DNA from: Bacillus gaemokensis
GTDB lineage: Bacteria > Bacillota > Bacilli > Bacillales > Bacillaceae_G
Assembly: GCF_001590835.1 (NCBI RefSeq)
Contig: NZ_LTAQ01000010.1
Span: forward strand, 2,267-66,266
Length of the DNA stretch: 64,000 nt
Direction of reading: 5' to 3'
Below are positions 8,326 to 16,777 of this stretch, piece after piece (the stretch's first letter is position 1; each line of letters begins with the position of its first letter). Both the position numbers and the translations under genes were made by a program. The notes under the pieces were generated by a model. That model made no database searches and was not told the origin of the DNA. It worked only from the letters and a program-made list of their open reading frames with translations.

Positions 8326-8600
8326 CTCTCCACACTCCTCCATAAAAAGCTTTAGATGTATTGCGATGAAAATAAAAGAAAAATCTAACACCAGTTTCAA
8401 ACATCCTACATCTTTATCTCTATCAAATGCGGCACATACAATTTTTGTTGCATTCTCCTATTTCGTTACCGAACTGATACAACCCTCTTTTTTCGGTCAG
8501 TAAAGAAACAATATCTATGTCAAACTGCTTAATATAGGAGAATGATAGATTTTCTACATAGAACTCGTTATTATGTAAGAAAAAAGAAAGTGAGTTCACG

Positions 8601-9446
8601 ATGAATAGAAAAATCGCAATTATTACAGGTGCATCCAGTGGATTCGGACTTTTAACTACCCTTGAGCTTGCGAAAAAAGATTATTTCGTTATCGCTACAA
8701 TGCGGAATCTTGATAAACAAGCTGAATTATCGTCTCAAGCCACTGCACTACACTTACAACAAAATATTAGGATTCATCAACTAGATGTAACAAATCAAGA
8801 ATCTATACAGGCATTCCAATTATTTTTAAAAGAATTAAAACGAATTGACCTTCTCGTTAATAACGCAGGATATGCAAACGGTGGGTTTGTAGAGGAAATT
8901 CCCAGTGAAGAATATCGCAAACAATTTGAAACAAATGTATTTGGAGCTATATCGATAACTCAAACTGTATTACCTTATATGAGAACGCAAAAAAGTGGAA
9001 AAATTATTAACGTAAGCAGTATTAGTGGCCAAGTTGGATTCCCAGGTCTGTCCCCTTATGTTTCTTCAAAATACGCACTAGAAGGATGGAGCGAATCACT
9101 TCGCCTAGAAGTAAAACCATTCGGGATAGATGTTTCATTAGTTGAACCAGGTTCCTATAATACAAACATATGGGAAGTCGGGAAAACACTTGCAGAAAAT
9201 TATTCAGAAACCGCCTCTCCCTATAAAGAATATATGGATAAAATACAAAATCATATTAATAGTGGTAGTGATTCATTTGGTAACCCTATAGATGTTGCTC
9301 AAAAGATCGTAGCGATTGCTGAAACAACAAACACAACCCTTCGATACCCAATTGGAAAAGGCGTAAAATTGATGATAGTTGCGAAAAAAATTCTTCCGTG
9401 GAGATTGTGGGAGTTCCTTGTTCTTAGAAGCTTTAAGAAAATGTAA
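8601..9446 (+). CDS. Short-chain dehydrogenase/reductase
   Basis: This is a classical SDR oxidoreductase of 281 aa. It has the cofactor motif TGASSGFG at residues 9-16 and NNAG at 87-90. The catalytic Ser lies in INVSSISG (136-143), with Tyr153 and Lys157 in YVSSK. The Arg-rich segment after the first glycine loop (ATMRNLDK) suggests NADP(H) preference. The C-terminal extension of about 30 residues after the Rossmann fold is typical of the larger extended-classical group. The substrate is not predictable. It stands alone with its own promoter region and a terminator at 9461. Confidence 0.88.
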   Translation: MNRKIAIITGASSGFGLLTTLELAKKDYFVIATMRNLDKQAELSSQATALHLQQNIRIHQLDVTNQESIQAFQLFLKELKRIDLLVNNAGYANGGFVEEIPSEEYRKQFETNVFGAISITQTVLPYMRTQKSGKIINVSSISGQVGFPGLSPYVSSKYALEGWSESLRLEVKPFGIDVSLVEPGSYNTNIWEVGKTLAENYSETASPYKEYMDKIQNHINSGSDSFGNPIDVAQKIVAIAETTNTTLRYPIGKGVKLMIVAKKILPWRLWEFLVLRSFKKM

Positions 9447-9460
9447 TGTCAAATAAAATA

Positions 9461-9512
9461 ACAAGAGTAGTTACATATATTCAAATATAAGGAGACTACT
9501 CTTGTTTTTATT
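9461..9512 (+). terminator. Terminator after the SDR gene
   Basis: ACAAGAGTAGT pairs with ACTACTCTTGT across a 23-base loop, followed by TTTTTATTT on the plus strand. Confidence 0.75.
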
Positions 9513-9518
9513 TATACT

Positions 9519-9878
9519 TTAAAACAAATAAATTGCAACACTGAATGAAATCGTTAAACATATAGCCCCCAAAAAAGAAATTACGTATTCCTTTGATTCT
9601 TTATCATATTTCCATTCCATAACTGTTCGAAAAACATTTAATACAACTAAAAATGCAAAAATTAAGTAGCCTATATTTATATAATCAAACTTCACTATCA
9701 AAATGAAGCTAGTTATTAGGTAAATAGTAAAGATACTAATTTCTCCCCATTTATGAAGATCATTTACAGGTTTATATATAAAGCTATTTTTCCTAGGTAT
9801 ATGTAATTTTTTTCTTAACAAATTCTCTAAAAGAAACAGTATGGCAATGATCACAACTATTACTGAAAATTTCCACAA
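9519..9878 (-). CDS. Small membrane protein, DUF4181-like
   Basis: This 119-aa protein has about four hydrophobic segments (residues 3-18, 45-63, 68-84 and 98-118). A charged stretch, EWKYDKESKEYVIS, precedes the last one. This pattern matches the DUF4181 family common in bacilli; the function is unknown. It lies downstream of a broken NUDIX gene whose tail resembles the C-terminus of this family, so the area probably once held tandem DUF4181 copies. Confidence 0.65.
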   Translation of the reverse strand: MWKFSVIVVIIAILFLLENLLRKKLHIPRKNSFIYKPVNDLHKWGEISIFTIYLITSFILIVKFDYINIGYLIFAFLVVLNVFRTVMEWKYDKESKEYVISFLGAICLTISFSVAIYLF

Positions 9879-9926
9879 TACAAAATCACCTCATCTCTTG
9901 ATTACGTTCAGCACTGTGCAGATATA

Positions 9927-10160
9927 TTAAGGTAAAAAATATAGAACAAGAATGCACATCAGATAAAACAAAATACACAAGATAGAAATTACATATTCCT
10001 CAAGTAACTCCCGAATAATCGCTTCACGTGCCGTTTCACCAAATTCAATGGATCCACCTGGAAAACGATAGAATGTTTCTTGGTCGTCACACTGAACAAG
10101 AGCTTTGGAATAATCTTCATTCATAATAATAGCTTCCACACGTAACAAAGGTCTTCTCAT
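9927..10160 (-). pseudogene. NUDIX hydrolase fragment fused to a DUF4181-like tail
   Basis: Residues 1-57 are the first half of a NUDIX hydrolase, including most of the Nudix box (GGSIEFGETAREAIIRELLE). After RELLEEY the sequence changes to VISILCILFYLMCILVLYFL, a transmembrane helix not seen in NUDIX enzymes. At DNA level the join matches the same spot in the neighbouring DUF4181-like gene (GAAATTAC-TATTCCT on the plus strand at 9578-9593 and 9985-10000). The Nudix box is incomplete, so the 77-aa product should be inactive. It lies 12 bp after the phosphatase gene. Confidence 0.75.
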
Positions 10161-10171
10161 CTCAGTCCTAC

Positions 10172-11023
10172 TTATTTTACTGAATGTGAAGATTGTATTT
10201 TCTCCGGTTGGTCACTCGGATAAGTAGCATACCCACAATTCTCATAGTCCCAACTAATCACTGTCGCACTATCTCGCCCAAGTTGATGATGAACATGCTC
10301 TAGTACATTTTGAACACATTCTGTTAGCTCCGCTTTATTTTCATACATATCTTTATACAAATGAAGTGGATTTTCATAACATCGTTCTCCGCACTCTAGG
10401 ACACCATCTGTTACCATTACGATTCTGTTTTTACCTGTACGTAATTCCCGAATTCCTGAGGAGTAACAAGGAACTGGTAAAGAAAATGTATTCACATGCC
10501 CAATCCATTCATAAAAATGACGTTGATTCAACATATGTTGCCCTAGTTTATGTAAGTCTTCATGAAATAAATAAACGAGACAATCCCCTATAGAAAACCA
10601 CCAAATATAATTTTCTTTTCTTACACAAATTAAGCAAGCTGTTTCACCTTTTACTTGCTTACAAGCCTGCTTGAATGAATTGGATTGAAAAATTGTAAGT
10701 ATATGATTTTCAACAGAACGAAATACTGTTTCAATTGGTTCCTCTAATAACACTTTTATATTTTCATATTCATTTTGTAGTGTATGTACGACCAAAGTGA
10801 CACTTTCTGCACTATGGTGACCATCTAATATCATCGCAAATTCCCAATTTTCATTTGACCAAACGAAAGCACCGTCTTCATTCTTCTTTGCGCCTGCACT
10901 CGTATTTCCACCATATCTGCCAAGTGTTATTTCACCATACTGCTTAACTGAAATTTCCCCTAAACACATTTCATCGCTACCACTCCATGAATATTGTGTA
11001 TTATTTGTTGTATGCATACTCAT
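10172..11023 (-). CDS. PP2C-like (PPM) protein phosphatase
   Basis: This 283-aa protein has the PPM layout. GNTSAGAKKNEDGAFVW carries the first acidic metal ligand. WEFAMILDGHHSAES carries the DGHH variant of the DGxxG metal motif, WWFSIGDCLVYLF is the GD motif, and IVMVTDGVLE is the TDG motif. A Ser/Thr phosphatase role is therefore likely, but DGHH in place of DGHGG is unusual and may alter activity. No membrane segment is visible. It starts directly after the HIT gene stop with no gap and is followed by the NUDIX remnant, forming one operon. Confidence 0.7.
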   Translation of the reverse strand: MSMHTTNNTQYSWSGSDEMCLGEISVKQYGEITLGRYGGNTSAGAKKNEDGAFVWSNENWEFAMILDGHHSAESVTLVVHTLQNEYENIKVLLEEPIETVFRSVENHILTIFQSNSFKQACKQVKGETACLICVRKENYIWWFSIGDCLVYLFHEDLHKLGQHMLNQRHFYEWIGHVNTFSLPVPCYSSGIRELRTGKNRIVMVTDGVLECGERCYENPLHLYKDMYENKAELTECVQNVLEHVHHQLGRDSATVISWDYENCGYATYPSDQPEKIQSSHSVK

Positions 11024-11479
11024 TCACCATATACGTTTGTATTCTTTCACATAGTTTTGTATTTGTTCTGCTTGTCCATAAGGCGCGTCTTCCCAATCTG
11101 CTATCTTAGTTGGCGACCAAAATTCCTTCGGCGTATTTGGATAGCGCGGAATAATATGCATGTGCATATGAGAAACTCCATTTCCAGAAACAAAAATATA
11201 TATATGTTCTGCCCCTTCGCACTCTTTCAGTGCTCGGCTTACTCTACTCGTAATTAAGCCGAAAGTTTTCGCCTCTTCTTCTGTTAATTCTGCCAGTCCA
11301 GGCGTATGTCTTTTCACATCAATCATTACATATCCAAGATATGTTTCCTCTTCTTCCCAATGAACATGTCCGACATATACAAGATCATCTTCATAGATTG
11401 CACCACCTGGTACTTTAATGTCCCCTTTAAGTTTTTGACAAATAAAACAGTGTTCTTCAGATTGACTTTGTGTCGACAT
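11024..11479 (-). CDS. HIT-family hydrolase
   Basis: This 151-aa protein carries the histidine triad HMHMHIIPRY near its C-terminal third. An N-terminal HCFICQKLKGD contains the CxxC half of a zinc site common in bacterial HIT proteins. Family members hydrolyse nucleotide phosphoramidates or dinucleotide polyphosphates. The ATG at 11477-11479 follows GAGGTG by six bases and is preferred to an in-frame GTG three codons upstream that lies inside the ribosome site. It is the first gene of a unit with the PP2C-like phosphatase. Confidence 0.88.
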   Translation of the reverse strand: MSTQSQSEEHCFICQKLKGDIKVPGGAIYEDDLVYVGHVHWEEEETYLGYVMIDVKRHTPGLAELTEEEAKTFGLITSRVSRALKECEGAEHIYIFVSGNGVSHMHMHIIPRYPNTPKEFWSPTKIADWEDAPYGQAEQIQNYVKEYKRIW

Positions 11480-11766
11480 ACATATCACCTCATTCCTTAA
11501 ATTTACAATTTATAATACCATAAAATGAATAATTAGTGCGATTTTTCAGAAATGACAGATTTCTGATTCGAGAATTATAGCCAGGTCATTATTGTTCAGA
11601 AATAACTTCTCATTAAAATATCAAATACTTAGTTGAAAAATAATCACAAAAAACAATCAATTGATAAAATCAATGGAACAACAACAGAATCAAGTTTGTA
11701 TACCGGCTGATGGTTCTGTAATTGTTCGTATGTGATACATTTGTCTTTTTGCACTTTTATCAGAAC
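11480..11766. other. Intergenic region without a recognised gene
   Basis: AT-rich spacer between the HIT gene and the glycine betaine transporter terminator. A 20-codon plus-strand ORF (MEQQQNQVCIPADGSVIVRM) starting near 11672 has no ribosome site and may be a gene relic. Confidence 0.4.
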
Positions 11767-11814
11767 AAAAAACACGCATCGTAATAAAATCCTTACATAC
11801 GAAGCGTGTTTTTT
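11767..11814 (-). terminator. Terminator of the glycine betaine transporter operon
   Basis: AAAAAACACGC and GCGTGTTTTTT, with extra pairing TCGTA/TACGA, lie just after the permease stop. Confidence 0.8.
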
Positions 11815-11818
11815 CTTT

Positions 11819-12658
11819 TCATCCTCTTCTTTTTCTATGAAACCCTTGCGTAATTCGATCTAATACAATCGCAATCACTACGATAGCTAGTCCAGCTTCA
11901 AACCCCATTCCAATGTTAACTTGCGTTACAGAACGATATACATCTACCCCAAGTCCTGGTGCACCTACAAGCGAAGCTGTGACAACCATTGATAAAGATA
12001 GCATGATGCTTTGATTTACGCCGGCCATAATGGTTCCTGTTGCGAGCGGCAATTGTACTTTAAATAGCTTTTGCGATGCGGTAGAACCAAATGCATTTGC
12101 AGCTTCAATTAAATCCTCTGGTACTTGTCTAATCCCTAAATCCGTAAATCGAATTGTCGGTGGCATTGCAAAAATAACAGATGCGATAATACCTGGCACA
12201 ACACCTACTCCAAAGAATGTAATGGCTGGAATTAAGTACACGAAAGCCGGCATTGTCTGCATAAAGTCTAATGTTGGTTTTAATATTTTTGAAAATCTTT
12301 CGTTTTGTGATGCTAAAATACCAATTGGAATTCCGACAATAATAGAAATAATAACGGATGTGAGAACAAGTGCTAATGTTTGCATCGTTTGTCCCCAGTA
12401 GTTAATGTTTAGAATGAATAATAAACCAATTAACGTAAAAATAACTAAAGATATTTTCCGCGTTGTATACCAAACGAGAAAACATACGATTATGATCATT
12501 AAAAATGCTGGAATTACTGTTAAGAAATTGGTAAGTAAATCAACAAAACCACCAATTATATATGAAAATCCTCTAAATAGTCCTTCAAAATTTGCATATA
12601 AACTAGCAACAAATGCATCTACCCATTCACCTAAAGGAATACGTGGAATACTATTCAT
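11819..12658 (-). CDS. opuAB: Glycine betaine/proline-type ABC transporter permease
   Basis: This 279-aa integral membrane permease belongs to the BPD_transp_1 fold. It has several hydrophobic helices and the EAA loop (LIEAANAFGSTASQKLFKVQLP) that contacts the ATPase. N-terminal PRIPLGEWVDAFV is typical of OpuAB/ProW proteins. It overlaps the ATPase gene. The ATG at 12656-12658 lies seven bases after GAGGTG and is preferred to the ATG two codons upstream, which almost touches that site. With OpuAA and the divergent binding protein it forms an osmoprotectant uptake system at the membrane. Confidence 0.9.
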   Translation of the reverse strand: MNSIPRIPLGEWVDAFVASLYANFEGLFRGFSYIIGGFVDLLTNFLTVIPAFLMIIIVCFLVWYTTRKISLVIFTLIGLLFILNINYWGQTMQTLALVLTSVIISIIVGIPIGILASQNERFSKILKPTLDFMQTMPAFVYLIPAITFFGVGVVPGIIASVIFAMPPTIRFTDLGIRQVPEDLIEAANAFGSTASQKLFKVQLPLATGTIMAGVNQSIMLSLSMVVTASLVGAPGLGVDVYRSVTQVNIGMGFEAGLAIVVIAIVLDRITQGFHRKRRG

Positions 12659-13856
12659 TGTCATTCACCTCTTCTTCAATATTTCCTGCAAGGGCTTGAA
12701 TGACACTTTCTCGTTTTATTATGCCTCTTAACCTTTTTTTCTCATCAATAACGGGTAATGGAAGCTTCATTTCCGCCATTTTCGCATACGTTTCTTCCAG
12801 TAATGTATCTAAATAAACATGCGGAATATCCTTCAGTAATAAATCAGCAATTGGCCACTGTCTTTGAACTGCTTTACTTGCATCGTCAGCCGTTAATATA
12901 CCTAAAAACTCATGTTTTTTATTTACAACATATACGGTAGAAACACCCGCATTTCTCATAATTTGCAGTGCCACACGTGGCCCACGATCAATTAATAATG
13001 TTTCTGGTCTTTTTAGAATAGATTCTGCGGTAATGACTTTTCCTAAATTTACATCTGCGACGAACTTTTCTACGAATTCATTCGCAGGGCTCATCATAAT
13101 TTCTTCTGGTGTTCCAATTTGCACGATTTCTCCATCTTTCATTAATGCGATGCGATCGCCAATTCGAAGCGCCTCATCTAAATCATGCGTAATAAAAATA
13201 ATTGTTTTTTCCATTTTATCTTGCAGTTCTAACAATTCATCTTGCATTTCTTTTCGGATAAGCGGATCTAATGCGCTAAATGACTCGTCCATAAGAAGAA
13301 CATCTGGATCGTTTGTAAGAGCTCTTGCAATCCCAACGCGCTGCTGCATCCCACCACTTAATTGTCCTGGAAAACTATCTTTATGATGATCCAATCCTAC
13401 TAGCTTAAGCGACTCTAGAGCCTTCGCTTCTCTTTCTTCTACCGGAACTCCTTGAATTTCCAAACCGTAAGCTACATTTTGCAAGACCGTACGATGAGGA
13501 AATAGCGCAAACTTTTGAAAAACCATACTCATTTTCGTTCTTCGGACCTTCCGCAATGCTTCTTTCCCCATCGTTGCGATGTCTTCCCCGTCTATATATA
13601 TATGGCCTGCCGTTGGTTTTATTAGTTGGTTTAACATTCGAACTAGAGTCGACTTACCACTTCCGGACAATCCCATAATCACAAATATTTCTCCTGTATA
13701 TACTTCAAACGTCGCTTTTTTTACCCCAACGTTCATTCCGGTTTCTTTTAATATTTCTGATTTACTTTTTCCTTCTTTCAATAAAGCAACTGCTTTATGA
13801 GGGTTTTTTCCAAATACTTTTGTTACGTTTTCAACACGTACTTTTGTATTTTCCAT
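12651..13856 (-). CDS. opuAA: Glycine betaine ABC transporter ATP-binding protein
   Basis: This 401-aa ATPase has Walker A GLSGSGKST (62-70), the Q-loop, signature LSGGMQQR, Walker B VLLMDES and the switch His in FITHDLDEA. A C-terminal tandem CBS pair (about 280-395) follows; in OpuA/ProV-type transporters this senses ionic strength. It is the first gene of the opuAA-AB unit, and its end overlaps the permease by a few bases. The spacing from the divergent binding protein gene, about 220 bp, leaves room for two promoters. Confidence 0.93.
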   Translation of the reverse strand: MENTKVRVENVTKVFGKNPHKAVALLKEGKSKSEILKETGMNVGVKKATFEVYTGEIFVIMGLSGSGKSTLVRMLNQLIKPTAGHIYIDGEDIATMGKEALRKVRRTKMSMVFQKFALFPHRTVLQNVAYGLEIQGVPVEEREAKALESLKLVGLDHHKDSFPGQLSGGMQQRVGIARALTNDPDVLLMDESFSALDPLIRKEMQDELLELQDKMEKTIIFITHDLDEALRIGDRIALMKDGEIVQIGTPEEIMMSPANEFVEKFVADVNLGKVITAESILKRPETLLIDRGPRVALQIMRNAGVSTVYVVNKKHEFLGILTADDASKAVQRQWPIADLLLKDIPHVYLDTLLEETYAKMAEMKLPLPVIDEKKRLRGIIKRESVIQALAGNIEEEVNDNE

Positions 13857-14076
13857 ACAACTACTCCTTTTCTGCCCATCTATTCACATAGTGTAACGAT
13901 TTTAAACAGAAATATTACATAGAAATTACATAAAGAAGCTTTTTTTAAAATTCTTGTTTCCGTTCATAATAAGAAGGTTCACTTATAGACTTACTTATAG
14001 CAGCAATACTATACAAAACGAAATAAACAAAATCACATACAGAACAGTTTTCTATCTATGAAACGGGAGGATTGTA

Positions 14077-14934
14077 ATGAAACAAAAAATATGGCTTATA
14101 AGCATTTTGCTATTCATCAGTATGATCATCACCTCTTGTAATGCAACAAATGCAAATACAAAAGGAAAAATTAAACTTGGTGTAACAAGCTGGAAAGAAA
14201 ATATTGCGACCGCAAATATGTGGAAAGTTTTATTAGAACAAAAAGGCTATAAAGTTGAACTCATGTATTTAGAAAAAGCAGCAATTTGGACCGGTGTAGC
14301 TCGCGGCGACGTTGATGCGAACCTAGAAGTATGGCTTCCAGTTACCGATAAGCCCTTAAATGATCGGTATAAAAATGACATGGCCCTGAAGTCAAAATGG
14401 TACGAAGGAACTGGACTTGGTTTAGTTGTCCCTTCTTATATGAAGGATATAAACAGCATCGAAGATTTGAACGCTCATAAAGATGAATTCGATAGTAAAA
14501 TTGTTGGTATCGAACCTGGTAGCAGCCTTATGAATTTAACCGATAAAGCAATGAAGGAATATGATATAAAGTTAAAACTTGTCCAATCTTCAGAAGCAGC
14601 AATGATGAGCGAGTTAAAAAAGGCATATACACAAAAAAAACCAATTGCTGTAACGCTTTGGAATCCACACTGGGGTTTTTCAGAATTTGATTTAAAATAT
14701 TTAAAAGACCCTAAGAAAGTATATGGTGAAAAAGACGACATTTATTACTCTGTACGAAAAGGTTTTGAAAAAGATTATCCAGAAATTGTGAAATACTTCA
14801 ATAGATGGAAAATGAAGGATGAACAACTTGGTACGCTTATGGTTATGTTAAATAAAATAAAAGATCCTGAAGAGGCTGCACGGAAATGGATTAAACAAAA
14901 TCAAAAATTAGTGGATGGATGGATAAAAGATTAA
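14077..14934 (+). CDS. opuAC: Glycine betaine-binding lipoprotein
   Basis: This 285-aa substrate-binding lipoprotein has a signal peptide ending in the lipobox IITSC, with Cys21 as the lipidation site. The mature part is an OpuAC-like solute-binding domain. Trp residues in TSWKEN, VWLPV and LWNPHWG would build the aromatic box for quaternary amines. It reads divergently from opuAA-opuAB instead of following the permease as in the usual order, and starts nine bases after GGGAGG. It may have its own osmotic control. Choline or another betaine is also possible as ligand. Confidence 0.88.
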   Translation: MKQKIWLISILLFISMIITSCNATNANTKGKIKLGVTSWKENIATANMWKVLLEQKGYKVELMYLEKAAIWTGVARGDVDANLEVWLPVTDKPLNDRYKNDMALKSKWYEGTGLGLVVPSYMKDINSIEDLNAHKDEFDSKIVGIEPGSSLMNLTDKAMKEYDIKLKLVQSSEAAMMSELKKAYTQKKPIAVTLWNPHWGFSEFDLKYLKDPKKVYGEKDDIYYSVRKGFEKDYPEIVKYFNRWKMKDEQLGTLMVMLNKIKDPEEAARKWIKQNQKLVDGWIKD

Positions 14935-14954
14935 CTTACGACTCAAATGAAAAA

Positions 14955-14986
14955 TAGGCTAGTGAACATTTCTGTTCACTAGCCTA
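14955..14986 (-). terminator. Terminator after clpP
   Basis: A 13-bp perfect stem, TAGGCTAGTGAAC and its complement, has a six-base loop and a TTTTTC tail on the minus strand. It also separates the convergent opuAC gene. Confidence 0.85.
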
Positions 14987-14993
14987 CTCTAAA

Positions 14994-15575
14994 TCACTTC
15001 TTGTTAATAACAGCATCAATAATACCATATGTTCTCGCTTCTTCCGCTGTCATAAAGTAATCTCTTTCTGTATCATGCGCTACCTTTTCAATTGGCTGAC
15101 CTGTTCGATCAGATATGATTTTGTTAATATCTTGTTTTAGCTTTAATATTCGTTTTGCGGTAATTTCAATTTCTGTTGCTTGCCCTTTCACCCCACCAAG
15201 CGGCTGATGAATCATGATTTCACTATTTGGAAGCGCAAACCTTTTCCCTTTGGCTCCTCCAAGCAACAAGAGTGCTCCAAATGACGCTGCGAATCCCATA
15301 CAAAGCGTTTGAACATCTGGTTTAATAAGGTTCATTGTGTCCAATATCGCAAACCCTGCTGTGGTCGAACCGCCTGGGCTATTAATATAAAGAAAGATAT
15401 CCTTCTCCGCATCTTCTGCTTCTAAAAATAATAACTGTGCTACTACACTACTTGCAACTTGATCATTAATTTCTGATCCAATCATGACGATGCGATCTTT
15501 TAACAATCTTGAATATATATCATAGGAGCGTTCTCCTAGCTTTGTTTGTTCTACAACATAAGGAATTGTATTCAT
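14994..15575 (-). CDS. clpP: ATP-dependent Clp protease proteolytic subunit (ClpP paralog)
   Basis: This 193-aa serine peptidase has the full triad at the canonical positions: Ser98 (GFAASFG), His123 (MIHQP) and Asp172 (RDYFM). It would form the tetradecameric chamber served by ClpC/ClpX ATPases. No Clp ATPase gene is adjacent; it stands with an ECF-like sigma gene. [13 protein letters not shown] differs from the highly conserved MAASMGAFLL of housekeeping ClpP, which suggests this is a second, accessory ClpP of the B. cereus group. Confidence 0.92.
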   Translation of the reverse strand: MNTIPYVVEQTKLGERSYDIYSRLLKDRIVMIGSEINDQVASSVVAQLLFLEAEDAEKDIFLYINSPGGSTTAGFAILDTMNLIKPDVQTLCMGFAASFGALLLLGGAKGKRFALPNSEIMIHQPLGGVKGQATEIEITAKRILKLKQDINKIISDRTGQPIEKVAHDTERDYFMTAEEARTYGIIDAVINKK

Positions 15576-15602
15576 GAAAATCCCTCCATCTATTTTTTAG
15601 GT

Positions 15603-16298
15603 TTAAGCTACGCATAACATGTAACCGTAAGAAGAAGATTTTTTCGTATTGAATAATAGCATTGGCTGCTTGGATGATAGATGTGTAAATTGGATGGTTG
15701 GGAGTAGTTTTGTTAGCAATTCTGGTTTTTGCTCACTTATCGCTGTGACCACTACCTCGACATCATCTTCCTGTCCAGCTAATTCAACACCTTCTTCACT
15801 TATTGTTTTCAAGCGGTTTCTACTACGAAAAAGTGACGCTTTTACTGCCCCTTCTGATATTCCACATATTTTTGCAATATCGGATAAGCTATATTGAAAA
15901 ACATCCTTTAATAAGAAAATAACGGATTGCTGTGCATTTAACGAAGATAACATTTTTTCTACCATCGCGTGCAAATCAGCAATTTTTTCATGTGGTTCTT
16001 CAACTGTCATTTGCTGCTCTAATTTTTCCTGAACTGATTTTACTTTCATCTGATCCAGCCATTGATTCCGAGCGATTTTATATAGAAGTGTAATACAAAT
16101 TTCTTTATGTTCTGCACCTACATATTTTTGAAGTGCTTTGCAAACAGTCTCTTGGGCTAGATCTTCACCGTCCCATTTGTTTTTTGTTAAAAATGTACAG
16201 TACCTTTTTAACTCAGTATAATTTTCAATTAAAAAGTCTATATTTGAATGACTCATATCGATATGCTTCTTAAATAATTGAGTTACTTTTGTGCACAA
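15603..16298 (-). CDS. ECF-like RNA polymerase sigma factor
   Basis: This roughly 231-aa protein has sigma region 2 (WDGEDLAQETVCKALQKY, about 40-75) and region 4 with an HTH (SLSDIAKICGISEGAVKASL). A C-terminal extension of about 65 residues, rich in Gln, Lys and Ser, is not part of the ECF core. The open frame begins at a GTG inside the ribosome site; TTG at 16296-16298, eight bases after AAGGAG, is a better start. No anti-sigma gene is adjacent, so the extension may have a regulatory role. A possible autoregulatory ECF promoter lies upstream. Confidence 0.8.
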   Translation of the reverse strand: MCTKVTQLFKKHIDMSHSNIDFLIENYTELKRYCTFLTKNKWDGEDLAQETVCKALQKYVGAEHKEICITLLYKIARNQWLDQMKVKSVQEKLEQQMTVEEPHEKIADLHAMVEKMLSSLNAQQSVIFLLKDVFQYSLSDIAKICGISEGAVKASLFRSRNRLKTISEEGVELAGQEDDVEVVVTAISEQKPELLTKLLPTIQFTHLSSKQPMLLFNTKKSSSYGYMLCVA

Positions 16299-16330
16299 AA
16301 TAACCACTCCTTTTCAGCGCTTACTTAATT

Positions 16331-16356
16331 AACGATCGAACCAATAAAAAAGTTAC
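16331..16356 (-). promoter_or_regulatory. Candidate ECF-type promoter of the sigma gene
   Basis: On the minus strand CCGTAAC is followed 17 bases later by CGTT, resembling the AAC / CGT elements used by ECF sigma factors. This is a weak pattern match only. Confidence 0.3.
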
Positions 16357-16444
16357 GGGTCGAATAAAAAAATTTTTATGTTTATGTTTATAAATGTGAG
16401 GTCATAAATATGTTATGTAGAATTTTACATGAGGAGGCAATAAT

Positions 16445-16765
16445 ATGCCAAAATTAACCGTTATAGGAAATGGTACGTTTGATGTAAAAGAAGGAACAAA
16501 ATTAGTGTTAGCACTTGAAGATAACGGCATTCAAATTCTTCATCGCTGCGGTGGGAAAGCTCGCTGTACGACTTGCCGAGTTGAAATAGTAGCTGGTGAT
16601 TTTTGTGAACCTAGCCGTGATGAAAAAAATGCAATTACGGAAAAAGGAATTGAAGATCATTTACGATTATCATGCCAAATGCGTGTACATAAAGATTTAA
16701 CCGTAAGACCCATCTTAACAGTTGAAAATTCAGGATTAGACGCTGGGCCTAGACCCGCAGAATAA
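16445..16765 (+). CDS. 2Fe-2S ferredoxin
   Basis: This 106-aa plant-type ferredoxin has cluster ligands Cys35, Cys41 and Cys44 (CGGKARCTTC) and Cys77 (LSCQM), the C-x5-C-x2-C...C pattern of adrenodoxin-like or Isc-type proteins. It would transfer single electrons in the cytoplasm; the partner is not evident. The start follows AGGAGGC with normal spacing. It is 12 bp ahead of rpiA, so the two are likely cotranscribed, although no functional link is known. Confidence 0.9.
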   Translation: MPKLTVIGNGTFDVKEGTKLVLALEDNGIQILHRCGGKARCTTCRVEIVAGDFCEPSRDEKNAITEKGIEDHLRLSCQMRVHKDLTVRPILTVENSGLDAGPRPAE

Positions 16766-16777
16766 ATTAGGAGAATC

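Noticed and set aside
11672-11734. Short ORF MEQQQNQVCIPADGSVIVRM
   Set aside because: No ribosome site and no neighbours that support it; at most a relic.
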